A stretch of DNA of 64,000 nucleotides from Flavobacteriales bacterium. GTDB taxonomy: Bacteria; Bacteroidota; Bacteroidia; Flavobacteriales_F; PHOS-HE28. This document shows, in pieces, positions 52,466 to 61,339 of this stretch. A program made the position numbers and the translations under genes. Each line of letters opens with the position of its first letter. The stretch's first letter is position 1. The notes under the pieces are model-generated. The model did not search any database. It had not been told where the DNA came from and was given only the letters and a program-made list of their open reading frames with translations. Location: assembly GCA_016713875.1 (NCBI GenBank), contig JADJOI010000003.1, positions 248,001 through 312,000 of the forward strand. Reading direction: 5' to 3'.

Positions 52466-52473
52466 CAAAGCTA
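52466..52473 (-). promoter_or_regulatory. -7 box of the FG-GAP gene
   Basis: TAGCTTTG on the minus strand, an exact TAnnTTTG match, 23 bases before GTG 52442. It forms a divergent pair with the box at 52517. Confidence 0.6.
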
Positions 52474-52516
52474 CTGGAAATGAGGCCTCTTGGCAAGGTG
52501 TGCCAGGTCCTCCGGA

Positions 52517-52524
52517 TACCTTTG
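52517..52524 (+). promoter_or_regulatory. -7 box of the DUF2279 gene
   Basis: TACCTTTG, exact match. An in-frame ATG at 52531 is 6 bases downstream; the start at 52564 fits the signal peptide better. Confidence 0.6.
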
Positions 52525-52563
52525 GCCCTTATGCGCGGTGGGAGGGAAGGCAGCTTAGGGGCC

Positions 52564-53451
52564 ATGCGCGGCGGCTTACGGACAACAGGGCTCGTGGTCG
52601 TGTTGTTCGTGAGCGGCCATGCTGTGGCACAGACAGTACCGCCCGATAGTGTCGCCCTGCACCGGGGGCGTCTTGCCGCCGTGTCGACGGCCGGTGTGGC
52701 CGTCATGGCAGGAAGCCTGATCGGGCTGAACGAAGCGTGGTATGCGCAGTATGACCGTGGCCGCTTCCATGGGTTCAACGATGGCGCCGAATGGCTGCAG
52801 ATGGACAAGGCCGGACACGTCTTCAGCAGCTACTGGATCGGCCGATGGGGGCAGGGCCTCATGCGCTCGGCGGGTGTTCCGCAGCGGCACGCGGCCTGGG
52901 TGGGAGCGGGGACATCGCTGGTCTTCCTTACCGGCGTCGAGGTGCTGGATGGGTTCAGCACGGGCTGGGGGTTCAGCGGTTGGGACATGGTGGCCAATGC
53001 GGCCGGAGCAGGCCTGTTCCTCGGGCAGGAGCTCGCTTGGGGGCAGCAACGCATCAAGGTCAAGTACAGCGTCTGGCCTGGTCCCTATGCGGCGCAGCGG
53101 CCCGATCTGCTGGGCACGTCCTTCGCCGAGCAGGTGCTGAAGGACTACAACGCGCAGACGATGTGGCTCACGCTCTCCCTCGGGGCGGTGCGCCGACGGA
53201 CAGGTGCATGGGACTGGCTTGGCGTGGCGCTGGGCCATGGGGGCGACGGGATGCTCACTGCGGAGGCCTCGCCCGCGGACGGGCGCTATCGCCAAGTGCT
53301 TCTGTCGCTGGACGCTGACCTGGAGCGCATCCCGGTGCGCGGAAAGGGGTGGCGTACCGTGCTGTTCCTTCTGAACTGCATCAAACTGCCTTCACCGGCG
53401 ATCGAATGGCGGAGCGATGGCCGGGTGATGCTGCATGGGCTCTATTTCTGA
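52564..53451 (+). CDS. DUF2279 family protein
   Basis: 295 residues from ATG 52564; ATG 52531, just after the promoter box, is an equally possible start and would add 11 residues. A signal peptide ends at AVAQ. The segment FHGFNDGAEWLQMDKAGHVFSSYWIG followed by a long hydrophobic region (AAWVGAGTSLVFLTGVEVLDGFSTGWGFSGWDMVANAAGAGLF) is the DUF2279/YfiM signature. The role is not known to me; members are predicted envelope proteins. The C-terminal third (KVKYSVWPGPYAAQRPDLLG) looks like an outer-membrane beta domain. Its end overlaps the end of the convergent Nudix gene by 10 bases. Confidence 0.82.
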   Translation: MRGGLRTTGLVVVLFVSGHAVAQTVPPDSVALHRGRLAAVSTAGVAVMAGSLIGLNEAWYAQYDRGRFHGFNDGAEWLQMDKAGHVFSSYWIGRWGQGLMRSAGVPQRHAAWVGAGTSLVFLTGVEVLDGFSTGWGFSGWDMVANAAGAGLFLGQELAWGQQRIKVKYSVWPGPYAAQRPDLLGTSFAEQVLKDYNAQTMWLTLSLGAVRRRTGAWDWLGVALGHGGDGMLTAEASPADGRYRQVLLSLDADLERIPVRGKGWRTVLFLLNCIKLPSPAIEWRSDGRVMLHGLYF

Positions 53452-54014
53452 GCCAGGGCGTCCCGACCTCCCTGAAGCAGCAGCACCTGCACTTTCAACA
53501 CGGCGGCCACGGTAAGGCTGTCGGTCACCTCGCCGTCCATCACCATCCGCAGCAGCTCGGCGAAGGGCACCTTGCGCAGGGCGAGCTCCTCGTCGTGATC
53601 CGGCTGTGGGGTGTGGAACGTGAGGTCCTGCGCGAGGTAGATGAGCGCGTGTTCATCGCTGGCCGAGTTGCTCAGGTCCATCCGGAGCAATTCGCTCCAC
53701 TGCCGGGCCACGATGCCGGCCTCTTCCCGGAGCTCGCGTTGGGCGCTCACGAGCGCGGGGATGTCGCGCCGGCCCCCGCCCTCGGGGATCTCCCAGCTAT
53801 ACGCTTGCACCGGGTAGCGGTACTGGCCCACGATCCAGGTGTTGAGATCCTCGTCCAACGGCACGATCCCGATCGCCAGGTTCTTGAAGTGCACCACGCC
53901 GTAGATGCCCGGCCGGCCTCCGGGGTCGATGACGTCGTGGTGGCTCACCGAGATCCAAGGGGTCTCGTATCGAAGCTCCTCGCGCAGGGTGGTCCAGGGT
54001 CCTCGTTTCTCCAT
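53442..54014 (-). CDS. Nudix hydrolase, ADP-ribose pyrophosphatase-like
   Basis: 190 residues from ATG 54014 (MEKRGPWTTL). The sequence WEIPEGGG followed by AQRELREEAGI contains the Nudix helix R-E-L-x-E-E-x-G; the first Glu of the G-x5-E-x7 part is Ile here, with an Asp next to it. The N-terminal part (YETPWISVSHHDVIDPGG) and VVHFKNLAIGIVPLDED fit ADP-ribose/GDP-mannose pyrophosphatase relatives. It probably hydrolyses a nucleoside diphosphate linked to a small group. TATCTTGG at 54031-54038 on this strand is a likely -7 box, divergent from the box for the Smr gene about 20 bases away. Confidence 0.88.
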   Translation of the reverse strand: MEKRGPWTTLREELRYETPWISVSHHDVIDPGGRPGIYGVVHFKNLAIGIVPLDEDLNTWIVGQYRYPVQAYSWEIPEGGGRRDIPALVSAQRELREEAGIVARQWSELLRMDLSNSASDEHALIYLAQDLTFHTPQPDHDEELALRKVPFAELLRMVMDGEVTDSLTVAAVLKVQVLLLQGGRDALAQK

Positions 54015-54030
54015 GGTGGTGGTGGTGCGG

Positions 54031-54038
54031 CCAAGATA
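54031..54038 (-). promoter_or_regulatory. -7-like box of the Nudix gene
   Basis: TATCTTGG on the minus strand, 16 bases before ATG 54014. Confidence 0.45.
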
Positions 54039-54057
54039 CCCGCCCAGACGCTCCACC

Positions 54058-54065
54058 TACCTTTG
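54058..54065 (+). promoter_or_regulatory. -7 box of the Smr gene
   Basis: TACCTTTG, exact match, ends 4 bases before ATG 54070. Confidence 0.65.
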
Positions 54066-54069
54066 CCGC

Positions 54070-54654
54070 ATGGGCGCGGTGCTTCGGGCCGGTGACAAGG
54101 TCTCCTTCCTCGACGAGGAGGGTGGGGGCACGGTGCTGCGCGTGTTGCCACGGGAGCGCGTGGTGGTGCGCACGCACGATGGGTTCGAACTGGAGTACCC
54201 GGTGCGGGCCCTGGTGCCGCGCGTCTTCGACGAGCATCAGCACCGGGTGACGGATCACCAGGCCGGGATGATCGCGGCCAATGACGAGATGGAGGAGCGC
54301 CGGCGACGGAGGAGCGCGGGTCGCGATCAACGGCCGGGCAAGACCCCGAAACGGCCGGAGGACAATAGTGTGGCCGAAGTGGACCTGCACTTGCACGAAT
54401 TGGTCGAGGACGAGACCCGGTTGAGCGATGAGGAGAAGCTGAGCTATCAGCTGGCCTATTTCGAACGTGCCCTTGAGGCCGCGATCCGGGACGGAAAGCG
54501 GAAGCTCATCGTGATCCATGGCGTGGGCGAAGGGGTATTGCGCGAGGAAGTGCGCCGGGTCCTGCAGTACTATGACACCGTGCAGTTCCATGATGCCGAT
54601 CCGCGGCGGTACGGGTCGGGGGCCACGGAGGTGGTCATCCACCACCGGAGGTGA
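54070..54654 (+). CDS. Smr-domain protein (DUF2027-like)
   Basis: 194 residues from ATG 54070, fixed by the promoter box four bases upstream. An N-terminal small beta domain (GDKVSFLDEEGGGTVLRVL) is followed by a charged linker rich in Arg, then an Smr domain: VDLHLHELVEDETRLS, then GKRKLIVIHGVGEGVLREEVRRVL with the conserved H-G-x-G. Smr domains are nucleic-acid-binding or nicking modules, as in MutS2. The gene precedes the RNase P RNA gene by about 17 bases. The substrate is not known. Confidence 0.9.
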   Translation: MGAVLRAGDKVSFLDEEGGGTVLRVLPRERVVVRTHDGFELEYPVRALVPRVFDEHQHRVTDHQAGMIAANDEMEERRRRRSAGRDQRPGKTPKRPEDNSVAEVDLHLHELVEDETRLSDEEKLSYQLAYFERALEAAIRDGKRKLIVIHGVGEGVLREEVRRVLQYYDTVQFHDADPRRYGSGATEVVIHHRR

Positions 54655-54671
54655 GCGTGTTCGTTGACATC

Positions 54672-55126
54672 CTGTGCATCGCTTCGTCGCTGTCCGCCGC
54701 AAGGCGGAGAGAGGAAAGTCCGGGCAGTGCAGGGCACCGTGCTTCCTAACGGGAAGGGGGCCTGGTGGGAACGCCAGGTTCACGGAAAGTGCCACAGAAA
54801 GGTAGACCGCCACAAGGCCGCGAGGCCTGAGGCCGGTGCTTGACAAGGTCCGCCTTGGCCAGGTACCGGCGAGGCAAGGATGAAAAGGTGAGGTAAGAGC
54901 TCACCAGTGCCGGTGGCGACATCGGCAGCTTGGTAAACCCCACGGGCTGAAAGACCAAATAGGCCGGGGTCCGACCGGACCACCCCGCAAGGGGCTCCGG
55001 TCGGTAAGGGCGGCCCGTCCGATCCCGGCGGGTAGGTCGATGGAGGTCCATCGCGAGGTGGACCCTGGATAAATGACGAGGGCTCCGCTCCGGCGGGGAA
55101 CAGAACCCGGCTTACAGATGCACAGG
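54672..55126 (+). ncRNA. rnpB: RNase P RNA (class A)
   Basis: A 455-base RNA that is the catalytic subunit of RNase P and trims tRNA 5' ends. The ends pair as helix P1: CCTGTGCATC (54672-54681) with GATGCACAGG (55117-55126). Conserved core blocks are visible in order: GAGAGGAAAGTCCGGGC near 54709, ACAGAAA, AGGTAAGAGCTCACC, TGGTAAACCCC, GACCAAATAGG, GGATAAATGAC and the 3' block ACAGAACCCGGCTTAC, typical of bacterial type A RNA. No protein frame competes with it. The promoter is unclear; a TTGACA at 54665 lies just upstream. Confidence 0.95.
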
Positions 55127-55224
55127 CCTTATTGCGAAGGGCCTTTGCGCCATGCCGTCAGGTGTGCGCGTGGGGCCCTTCGTCGCGTCCGGACCCGGCA
55201 CGGTGCTTGCCCATCCAGCGGGTC

Positions 55225-55232
55225 TACATTTG
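55225..55232 (+). promoter_or_regulatory. -7 box of the regulatory-domain protein gene
   Basis: TACATTTG, exact match, 5 bases before ATG 55238. Confidence 0.6.
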
Positions 55233-55237
55233 ACCTC

Positions 55238-55972
55238 ATGTTGCGAACGCTGCGCGCCTGTTCCCTGCTGCTCATGAACGCCATGCTTTGCGGACCTGAC
55301 CAAGCGTTCGGCCAGGAGGAAGTCACCGTTCAAGGCCGGGTCGTCGCCCAGGGTCATCAGGGCGCTTATTACGACCTCATGGTGGTGAACAAGCGCACAC
55401 GAACCGGCAGTTTCGGCAATCCCGACGGCACATTCATCGCCCGGATGCTTCGAACGGACACGCTGCTGGTGGGTCTGGGTGGCTATGTCACAAGAACCTT
55501 CACCGTGCGTGACAGCGTGCCCAAGGCGGCGTATGATGTGGTGATCGCCCTGTCGCCCTGGACCATCGTGCTGCCCGAGGCCAGTGTGCTGAGCGAACGG
55601 ACGCTCAAGCAGATCCAGCAGGATATCGCCAAGCTGGGCTACAAGGAGTTGGACTATCGCGTGAGCACCGTGGATGCCTTGCAGAGCCCCATCACGTTCC
55701 TGTACCAGGAGTTCAGCCGGCGCGAGCGCAGCAAACGGGAAGTGGCGCGGCTGCAGAACGAGGACCGCAAGCGCGACCTGCTGAAGGAGCTTCTGCACAA
55801 GTACGTGGAGTACGACATCATCAACCTGAGCAATGACAGCTTCGACGACTTCATCGATTTCTGTGCGGTGCCGGACGCGGTGATGCAGGGGCTCAGCCAG
55901 TACGAGTTCCTGATCTACGTGAAGAAGAAGTACGAGCTCTACACCAGTCTGGGGCCCACCCGTCGGTATTGA
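55238..55972 (+). CDS. Secreted protein with carboxypeptidase-regulatory-like domain, function unknown
   Basis: 244 residues from ATG 55238, fixed by the -7 box. A signal peptide ends at FGQ. Residues about 28-115 (VTVQGRVVAQGHQGAYYDLMVVNKRT ... VTRTFTVRDS) form a beta-sandwich like the CarboxypepD_reg domain at the start of TonB-dependent receptors. The second half is alpha-helical and highly charged (FLYQEFSRRERSKREVARLQNEDRKRD, LLHKYVEYDIINL, EFLIYVKKKYELYTSLG). I know no function. It is followed after 3 bases by another secreted protein gene and may form an operon with it. Confidence 0.75.
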   Translation: MLRTLRACSLLLMNAMLCGPDQAFGQEEVTVQGRVVAQGHQGAYYDLMVVNKRTRTGSFGNPDGTFIARMLRTDTLLVGLGGYVTRTFTVRDSVPKAAYDVVIALSPWTIVLPEASVLSERTLKQIQQDIAKLGYKELDYRVSTVDALQSPITFLYQEFSRRERSKREVARLQNEDRKRDLLKELLHKYVEYDIINLSNDSFDDFIDFCAVPDAVMQGLSQYEFLIYVKKKYELYTSLGPTRRY

Positions 55973-55975
55973 ACG

Positions 55976-56920
55976 ATGGCCGCGGGTCGCCTTCTTCGCC
56001 GAACCGTGGAGGGTGTCGCGGTGCTGCTGTTGATGGTGATGCGCGTTCCGGCCCAGCCGGACAGCCTGCCGCCGGGGATCCTGCTGGACGAGGCGGTGGT
56101 GGTGGCCCAACGGGAGGGTTTCGACGTCGCGGCCTTCATCGCACGTGTGCGCTCGGACACCACCTACCAGGATGCCTTCCTCAACCTGCGCAGGCATCCG
56201 CACCGAACGGAAGGTGAGCTGCGCGTGCATGGCCCGCGCGACCGTGAGCGGGCAGGGTTCTTCCGCATCGCCCATCTGGTACGTGAAGGGGGGATGGCTG
56301 CCCAGGTGATCGACAGCGTGCGCGAGGAAGGACGTCTGCGCAAGGCGGATGGCGACCACCGCTACCTCACTCTACGGATGTTCCAGAGCCTGTTCTTTCC
56401 CGAGGGGCCCCGGCCCGTGCCGGTGACCGTTGCGGAGGTGCACGCAGCGCGCACCGGCAGTTCACGGTTCGAACGCTACCGGGCCGACCTCAAGGCCTTC
56501 ATGTTCAACCCGGGCGAAGGGGTGGACGTGCCGATCGTGGGCGACAAGCTGGCGCTCTTCGATCCCGCGATCGCCCGGCACTATGCCATGAGCATCTGGA
56601 GCGGCGAGCGCAACGGTCATGATTGCTGGGTGTTCAGCGCGGACGTGTTGCCGGAGGTCCCTCGTCAGACCGTGGTGATCAGGACGATGGACACCTGGTT
56701 CGACAAGACGACCGGACAGGTGATCGCCCGCGAATACCGCATGACCCATGCGGGCATGCTGATGAGCTTTGACATCACCATGGTGGTCGACCTGGCCGTG
56801 CAGGACGGTCTGCTGGTGCCCACGCATGTGCGATACGATGGGGATTGGGACCTGCCCTTGCAGCGGCGCGAGCGTGTGCGCTTTTTCCTGCGCACGACGG
56901 AATGGTCAGCGTGGCGATAA
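55976..56920 (+). CDS. Secreted beta-rich protein of unknown function
   Basis: 314 residues with a signal peptide (VAVLLLMVMRVPAQ). The start lies 3 bases after the preceding stop. Visible segments are DEAVVVAQREGFDVAAFIARV, a short Arg-rich stretch, and a C-terminal beta part (HDCWVFSADVLPEVPRQTVVIRTMDTWFDKTTGQVIAREYRM, MVVDLAVQDGLLVPTHVRYDGDWDLP) resembling the periplasmic outer-membrane-lipoprotein-type fold that reports on envelope or lipid state. I do not recognise a family. It probably works with the previous gene. The trxB gene ends 15 bases away in convergent orientation. Confidence 0.72.
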   Translation: MAAGRLLRRTVEGVAVLLLMVMRVPAQPDSLPPGILLDEAVVVAQREGFDVAAFIARVRSDTTYQDAFLNLRRHPHRTEGELRVHGPRDRERAGFFRIAHLVREGGMAAQVIDSVREEGRLRKADGDHRYLTLRMFQSLFFPEGPRPVPVTVAEVHAARTGSSRFERYRADLKAFMFNPGEGVDVPIVGDKLALFDPAIARHYAMSIWSGERNGHDCWVFSADVLPEVPRQTVVIRTMDTWFDKTTGQVIAREYRMTHAGMLMSFDITMVVDLAVQDGLLVPTHVRYDGDWDLPLQRRERVRFFLRTTEWSAWR

Positions 56921-56935
56921 GGTCCGGCCTTCGGT

Positions 56936-57883
56936 TCAGTGGCGTCCCTGCGCCGCCAGCCAGCGCTCGGCATCCAGTGCGGCCATGCACCCGGTGCCGG
57001 CACTGGTGACGGCCTGCCGGTACACCTTGTCCGCGGCATCGCCGGCCACGAACACACCGGGGACCTTGGTGCTCGTGCGGTCGGGGTCGTGCTTCAGGTA
57101 GCCGGCCTCGTCCATGTCCAGCCATTCACTGAAAATGTCCGTCGCGGGTTTGTGCCCGATGGCCACGAAGAGCCCCGTCACGTCGAGCCGGCGTTCCTCT
57201 CCGGTCCTGTTGTTGATCGCGAGGAGGCCGTCCACCGCATGTTCCCCCAGCACGTCCTTCACCTCCGTGTTGAAGAGCACCTCGATGTTGGGGGTGTTCT
57301 CCACGCGATGCACCATGGCTTTGGAGGCGCGGAACTTGTCGCTGCGCACCAGCATGTACACCTTGGGACAGAGCTTGGCGAGGTAGGTGGCCTCCTCGGC
57401 GGCCGTGTCGCCGGCACCCACGAGGGCCACGGTCTGCCCGCGGTAGAAGAAGCCGTCGCATACAGCACAGGCCGTCACCCCGCCTCCCGCATCGCGCAGG
57501 CGCAGCTCGTTGGGCAGGCCGAGCCACTTGGCGCTGGCACCGGTGCTGATGATCACCGTATCAGCATGGATCTCGTCCTTTTCGTCCACCCACACCTTGT
57601 GCACCGGGCCGCTGAGGTCCACCTTGGTGACCCAGCCGTTGCGGATGCGCGTCTCGAAGCGGAGGGCCTGCTGCTTGAGGTCCTCCATCATGTCGGGCCC
57701 GGTGCGTCCTTGGGGATATCCGGGGTAGTTGTCCACCTCGGTGGTCTGGGTGAGCTGGCCTCCGGGCAGGGGACCTTCGATCATCAGCGGCTTGAGGTCG
57801 GCGCGGGCGGCGTAGATGGCGGCGCTGTAACCGGCGGGGCCTGAGCCGATGATCAGGCACTTGACGTGTTCGGTGGTGGACAT
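56936..57883 (-). CDS. trxB: Thioredoxin reductase
   Basis: 315 residues from ATG 57883. FAD-binding GSGPAGYSAAIYAARA at the N-terminus, the redox-active CAVC in TACAVCDG, the NADPH-binding GAGDTAAEEATYLA and the second FAD block GVFVAGDAADKVYRQ are all intact. It passes electrons from NADPH to thioredoxin. TAGCTTTG at 57901-57908 is its -7 box. Confidence 0.97.
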   Translation of the reverse strand: MSTTEHVKCLIIGSGPAGYSAAIYAARADLKPLMIEGPLPGGQLTQTTEVDNYPGYPQGRTGPDMMEDLKQQALRFETRIRNGWVTKVDLSGPVHKVWVDEKDEIHADTVIISTGASAKWLGLPNELRLRDAGGGVTACAVCDGFFYRGQTVALVGAGDTAAEEATYLAKLCPKVYMLVRSDKFRASKAMVHRVENTPNIEVLFNTEVKDVLGEHAVDGLLAINNRTGEERRLDVTGLFVAIGHKPATDIFSEWLDMDEAGYLKHDPDRTSTKVPGVFVAGDAADKVYRQAVTSAGTGCMAALDAERWLAAQGRH

Positions 57884-57900
57884 GGGGGTTCGAGGGGCCG

Positions 57901-57908
57901 CAAAGCTA
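57901..57908 (-). promoter_or_regulatory. -7 box of trxB
   Basis: TAGCTTTG on the minus strand, exact match, 17 bases before ATG 57883. Confidence 0.6.
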
Positions 57909-57949
57909 TGCGCGCCGGCGGGCCGGTGCGGTGATGCACATCACGCTGC

Positions 57950-58918
57950 TCACTGGATGCACACCAGCGTATCGAGGTAGGCGTGCAGCCCGGCCCAGAC
58001 GCCGAGGCCGCCCTCGATGTTGCTGCGCACGTTGGCCGGCTGGGTGAACAGATCGCCCTGGGTGGCCACGTTGTTCTCATAGCTGCGGTAGAAGTCGTAG
58101 CTGGCCTTGTCCAGGGAGATCAGCTTCACGGCCACGGTATCCCCGCGCTTGAAGGTGCTGCCCCGGTCCTCGGGGTCCGAGAAGCTGCTGCTGCCGCGCG
58201 AGATGATGAATTCGATGGCCTGGCCGTTGAAGTACTGGTCGTTGCTCGTGCTGCCCAGGGGGGCGGCGAAAGTGGCGTCCAAGGCGGCCCCGTCCTCGCC
58301 GGTGTTCAGGCGGCGCGTCATCACGCGGTAGAAGTTGTTCGGTGCCGGCGGGTCGAAACTGCGCGCCCATAGGAAGCCTGTGCTGTCGTCGCCGTCACTG
58401 CCATCCTGGTCGATGAGCCGGAACCAGAGGGAGTCCAACGGGACGGCGGGCACGATCGTCGTGGTGCTGGTCAAGGTCTTGCCCTCGGCCTCGATCCTCA
58501 GGTCATACACCCCGCCCTCTTCTCCGAAGATGGCCTGGTCGGTGGTCGAGTAGAGGCAGATGTCGACCGTGGCGAGCAGCTGCGGGTCCAGCCCCGTGGC
58601 CTCGGCGGCCAGCAGGATCTGCTCTTCGGTGAGGATGGACGAACAGACCATGTCGAGCGTGTCGGTGACGAGCCCATTGCTGACGATGACCACGGCATTC
58701 TTGACGAAAAGCCCGGCGAACGAGCTCAGGTCGGTCGGGGCGAAGAAGCTCTGGGTCCGGGTGAGGATGATGATGGGTGGCTCTCCGGGCTCGATGGTGC
58801 CCTCCACCACCAGTCGGGGCTCGGTCTCGGGCACAGCCACGGTGATCTCCTTCTCGCAGGCGCCAAGCATCAGGGCCAGGGCCGAAGTGAGCATGAGGGG
58901 CAGTGCGCGCTTGTTCAT
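57950..58918 (-). CDS. DUF4249 family outer-membrane-associated lipoprotein
   Basis: 322 residues. The signal sequence (LMLTSALALMLGACEK) ends in a lipobox Cys. The pattern of DUF4249 follows: E-P-R-L-V-V-E-G-T-I-E-P-G-E-P-P-I-I-I-L-T-R-T near residues 33-55, an N-terminal beta-sandwich and a C-terminal variable beta part. In Bacteroidota such genes follow a TonB-dependent receptor and act as its surface or periplasmic partner. Here the start overlaps the receptor stop (ATGA), which indicates co-translation. The ligand is unknown. Confidence 0.88.
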   Translation of the reverse strand: MNKRALPLMLTSALALMLGACEKEITVAVPETEPRLVVEGTIEPGEPPIIILTRTQSFFAPTDLSSFAGLFVKNAVVIVSNGLVTDTLDMVCSSILTEEQILLAAEATGLDPQLLATVDICLYSTTDQAIFGEEGGVYDLRIEAEGKTLTSTTTIVPAVPLDSLWFRLIDQDGSDGDDSTGFLWARSFDPPAPNNFYRVMTRRLNTGEDGAALDATFAAPLGSTSNDQYFNGQAIEFIISRGSSSFSDPEDRGSTFKRGDTVAVKLISLDKASYDFYRSYENNVATQGDLFTQPANVRSNIEGGLGVWAGLHAYLDTLVCIQ

Positions 58919-61320
58919 CAGAACTTGAAGTTCCAGGTGATGGAGGGGAGGATGCTGAACAGGCTCACCTGCTTGGCCACCACCTGCAGGCTGCCGTCCG
59001 CCACGTTGCCCTCGTTGTCGAAGTAGATGAAGTAAGGGTTGGCTCGGTTGTACACGTTGTACACGGACAGGGTCCAGCTACTGCGCCAGCGCCGGGTGCG
59101 GTAGGTGACCTCTCCGGTGGACTTGTCCTTCACCTTCCGTTGTTCCTTGTTGTTGAGGGTGATGGCCAGGTCGAGGCGGTGGTACGGGGCCATCCGGAAC
59201 CCGTTGCGCTCGGTGTATTCACTGACCAGGTTGCCTTCCACGAAATAGCGGTTCACGGGCAATGTGGCGGCCTGGCCGGTGGCATACACTAAGGTGCCGG
59301 CGAAGTTCCACCGCTTGTTCAGCTCGTACACGGCCACCACGCTCAGGTCATGGCGGCGGTCCCACCGGCTGGGGAACTCGCGCCCCTCGTTGATGTCGGG
59401 GAAGATCCGCATGGTCTTGCTCCAGGTGTATCCGATCCAGCCGTTGAGCTTGCCGGTGGCCTTCTTCACGAAGAGCTCGGCGCCGTAACTGTAGCCGTTC
59501 CCGAAGACGAGCTGGGTGTAGTAGTTGGTGTTGCCGTTGGCCTGGGGTTCGGCTCCCTCTGCGTACTCCACCAGGTTACGCATGTCCTTGTAGTACACCT
59601 CCACGCTCGTCTCGATCATGTTGTCGAGGAAGTTGCGGAAGTAGCCTGCGGCGTATTGGGTGCCGATCAAGGGCTTCACCTCGCGGCTGGCGGGGATCCA
59701 CACATCGGTGGGCAGGGCGATGCTGCTGAAGCTCGCGAGGTGCACGTATTGTTGGCCCCGGTTGAAACTGGCCTTCACGCTGCTTCGTTCGTTGAGACGG
59801 TAGCGGGCGCTCAGGCGTGGTTCCAGCGCGAAGTAGCTGCCGACGGTTTCGCCGCCGGAGAATGAGCGGGTGTCGGTGCGTTCACCCTGCTCGTCCAGGA
59901 CGAACTCGTCAAAAGGGCCCACGTGTGCGAAACCGGTGAACCGAAGCCCGGCATTGATGCGGATCTCGTCCGTCAGATCGAACTCGTCCTGCACGTACAC
60001 CGCGCCCTCATGGGCGATGAGGAGGCTCGGCGCAAGGATGTCGAAGTCGGTGTTGCCACTGCGGGCCTCCACTGTGCTGGGCGTATAGGTGTGATGGATG
60101 TACTGACCGCCGTACTTCAGGGTGTGGCGCACACTGGCGTAATGGCTCAGGTCCATCTTGAGGCCCACGTCCTTGATGCCGCTGAAGAGCGAGAATGCGA
60201 AGAACTCCTGGTCGGCCTTGAACTCGAACCGGTAGTCGCTGAAGGTGGCGGTGGAGTTCAGGAAGAGCTTCGGGCCGAAGACGTGGTTCCAGCGCGCGCT
60301 CACCGTGGCGTTGCCCCACGGGATGCGGAAGGTGGGCGCATCCGGGTCGCTGTTGGCGAAGGTGAACACATCGCGTCCGAAGTAGCCGCTGAGGTAGAGG
60401 CGGTCCTTGTCGCTCAGGCGGTAGTTCACCTTCGCGTTCACGTCGTAGAAGTAATAGCCCGAACCACCGAAGGCCGAACTATCGGGGATGAAAGGCTTGG
60501 TGATGACGTCGATGTAGGTGCGGCGACCGCTCAGCAGGAAGCTGGCGCGCTCCTTCACGATGGGCCCTTCCACGGTGAGGCGTGAGCTGATGAGCCCGAT
60601 GCCGCCCTGGGCGTGGAACGACTTGTCGTTGCCCTCCTTCATGCTGATGTCGAGGACCGAGCTGATGCGGCCGCCGTACATGGCGGGGATGCCGCCCTTG
60701 ATGAGCTCGATGTTCTTCACGGCGTCGGCGTTGAACACGCTGAAGAAGCCGAAGAGGTGGCTGGCGTTGTACACGGTGGCCTCGTCCAGTAGGATGAGGT
60801 TCTGGTCCGGCCCGCCGCCCCGTACGTAGAATCCGGCATTGCCCTCGCCGTTGCTCTTCACGCCCGGCAGGTACTGAAGGGTCTTCAACAGGTCCACTTC
60901 ACCCAGCAGCGCGGGCAGCAGCTTCACCTGCTGCACGTCGAGCTCGGCGCGGCCCATGTCGGTGCTCTCGGTGTTCTTCCGGGCGTCCTTTCCGGTGATG
61001 GTCACCTCCTGGGCGATGATCGCGTCCGGCTGGAGCTCGATGTTCAGCACTTGATCGGCCTTCAGCTCCACGGTGATCGTCCGGTCGCCGTAACCCAGAT
61101 AGCTGGTGTTCACCGTGTAGGTCCCGGGTTCCAGGGTCAGCGAGTAGTACCCATAAGCGTTGGTGGCCGTGCCTTTCTTGATGGAAGGGAGGTACACCCC
61201 GGCACCGATCAGCGCCTCCCCACTGGCCGCATCCTTCACGTAGCCGCTCAGGGTGTGCCGCTCCTGGCCGATCACCAGGGTGCAGGGGAGGAATGCGAGG
61301 ACCAGTGCGGGAAAGCGCAT
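58918..61320 (-). CDS. TonB-dependent receptor with CarboxypepD_reg-like N-terminus
   Basis: 800 residues from ATG 61320, 11 bases after a TACTTTTG box; the longer frame to 61359 is rejected for that reason. A signal peptide ends at IGQ. Residues about 20-105 form a carboxypeptidase-regulatory-like domain (LSGYVKDAASGEALIGAGVYL), about 120-220 the plug (LPGVKSNGEGNAGFYVRGGGPDQNLILLDEA), and the rest is a beta barrel ending in Phe (PSITWNFKF). The first gene of a two-gene operon with the DUF4249 lipoprotein. No local transport or regulatory genes show the substrate. Confidence 0.93.
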   Translation of the reverse strand: MRFPALVLAFLPCTLVIGQERHTLSGYVKDAASGEALIGAGVYLPSIKKGTATNAYGYYSLTLEPGTYTVNTSYLGYGDRTITVELKADQVLNIELQPDAIIAQEVTITGKDARKNTESTDMGRAELDVQQVKLLPALLGEVDLLKTLQYLPGVKSNGEGNAGFYVRGGGPDQNLILLDEATVYNASHLFGFFSVFNADAVKNIELIKGGIPAMYGGRISSVLDISMKEGNDKSFHAQGGIGLISSRLTVEGPIVKERASFLLSGRRTYIDVITKPFIPDSSAFGGSGYYFYDVNAKVNYRLSDKDRLYLSGYFGRDVFTFANSDPDAPTFRIPWGNATVSARWNHVFGPKLFLNSTATFSDYRFEFKADQEFFAFSLFSGIKDVGLKMDLSHYASVRHTLKYGGQYIHHTYTPSTVEARSGNTDFDILAPSLLIAHEGAVYVQDEFDLTDEIRINAGLRFTGFAHVGPFDEFVLDEQGERTDTRSFSGGETVGSYFALEPRLSARYRLNERSSVKASFNRGQQYVHLASFSSIALPTDVWIPASREVKPLIGTQYAAGYFRNFLDNMIETSVEVYYKDMRNLVEYAEGAEPQANGNTNYYTQLVFGNGYSYGAELFVKKATGKLNGWIGYTWSKTMRIFPDINEGREFPSRWDRRHDLSVVAVYELNKRWNFAGTLVYATGQAATLPVNRYFVEGNLVSEYTERNGFRMAPYHRLDLAITLNNKEQRKVKDKSTGEVTYRTRRWRSSWTLSVYNVYNRANPYFIYFDNEGNVADGSLQVVAKQVSLFSILPSITWNFKF

Positions 61321-61331
61321 GCGAGGGCCGG

Positions 61332-61339
61332 CAAAAGTA
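61332..61339 (-). promoter_or_regulatory. -7 box of the TonB receptor operon
   Basis: TACTTTTG on the minus strand, exact match, 11 bases before ATG 61320. Confidence 0.6.
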
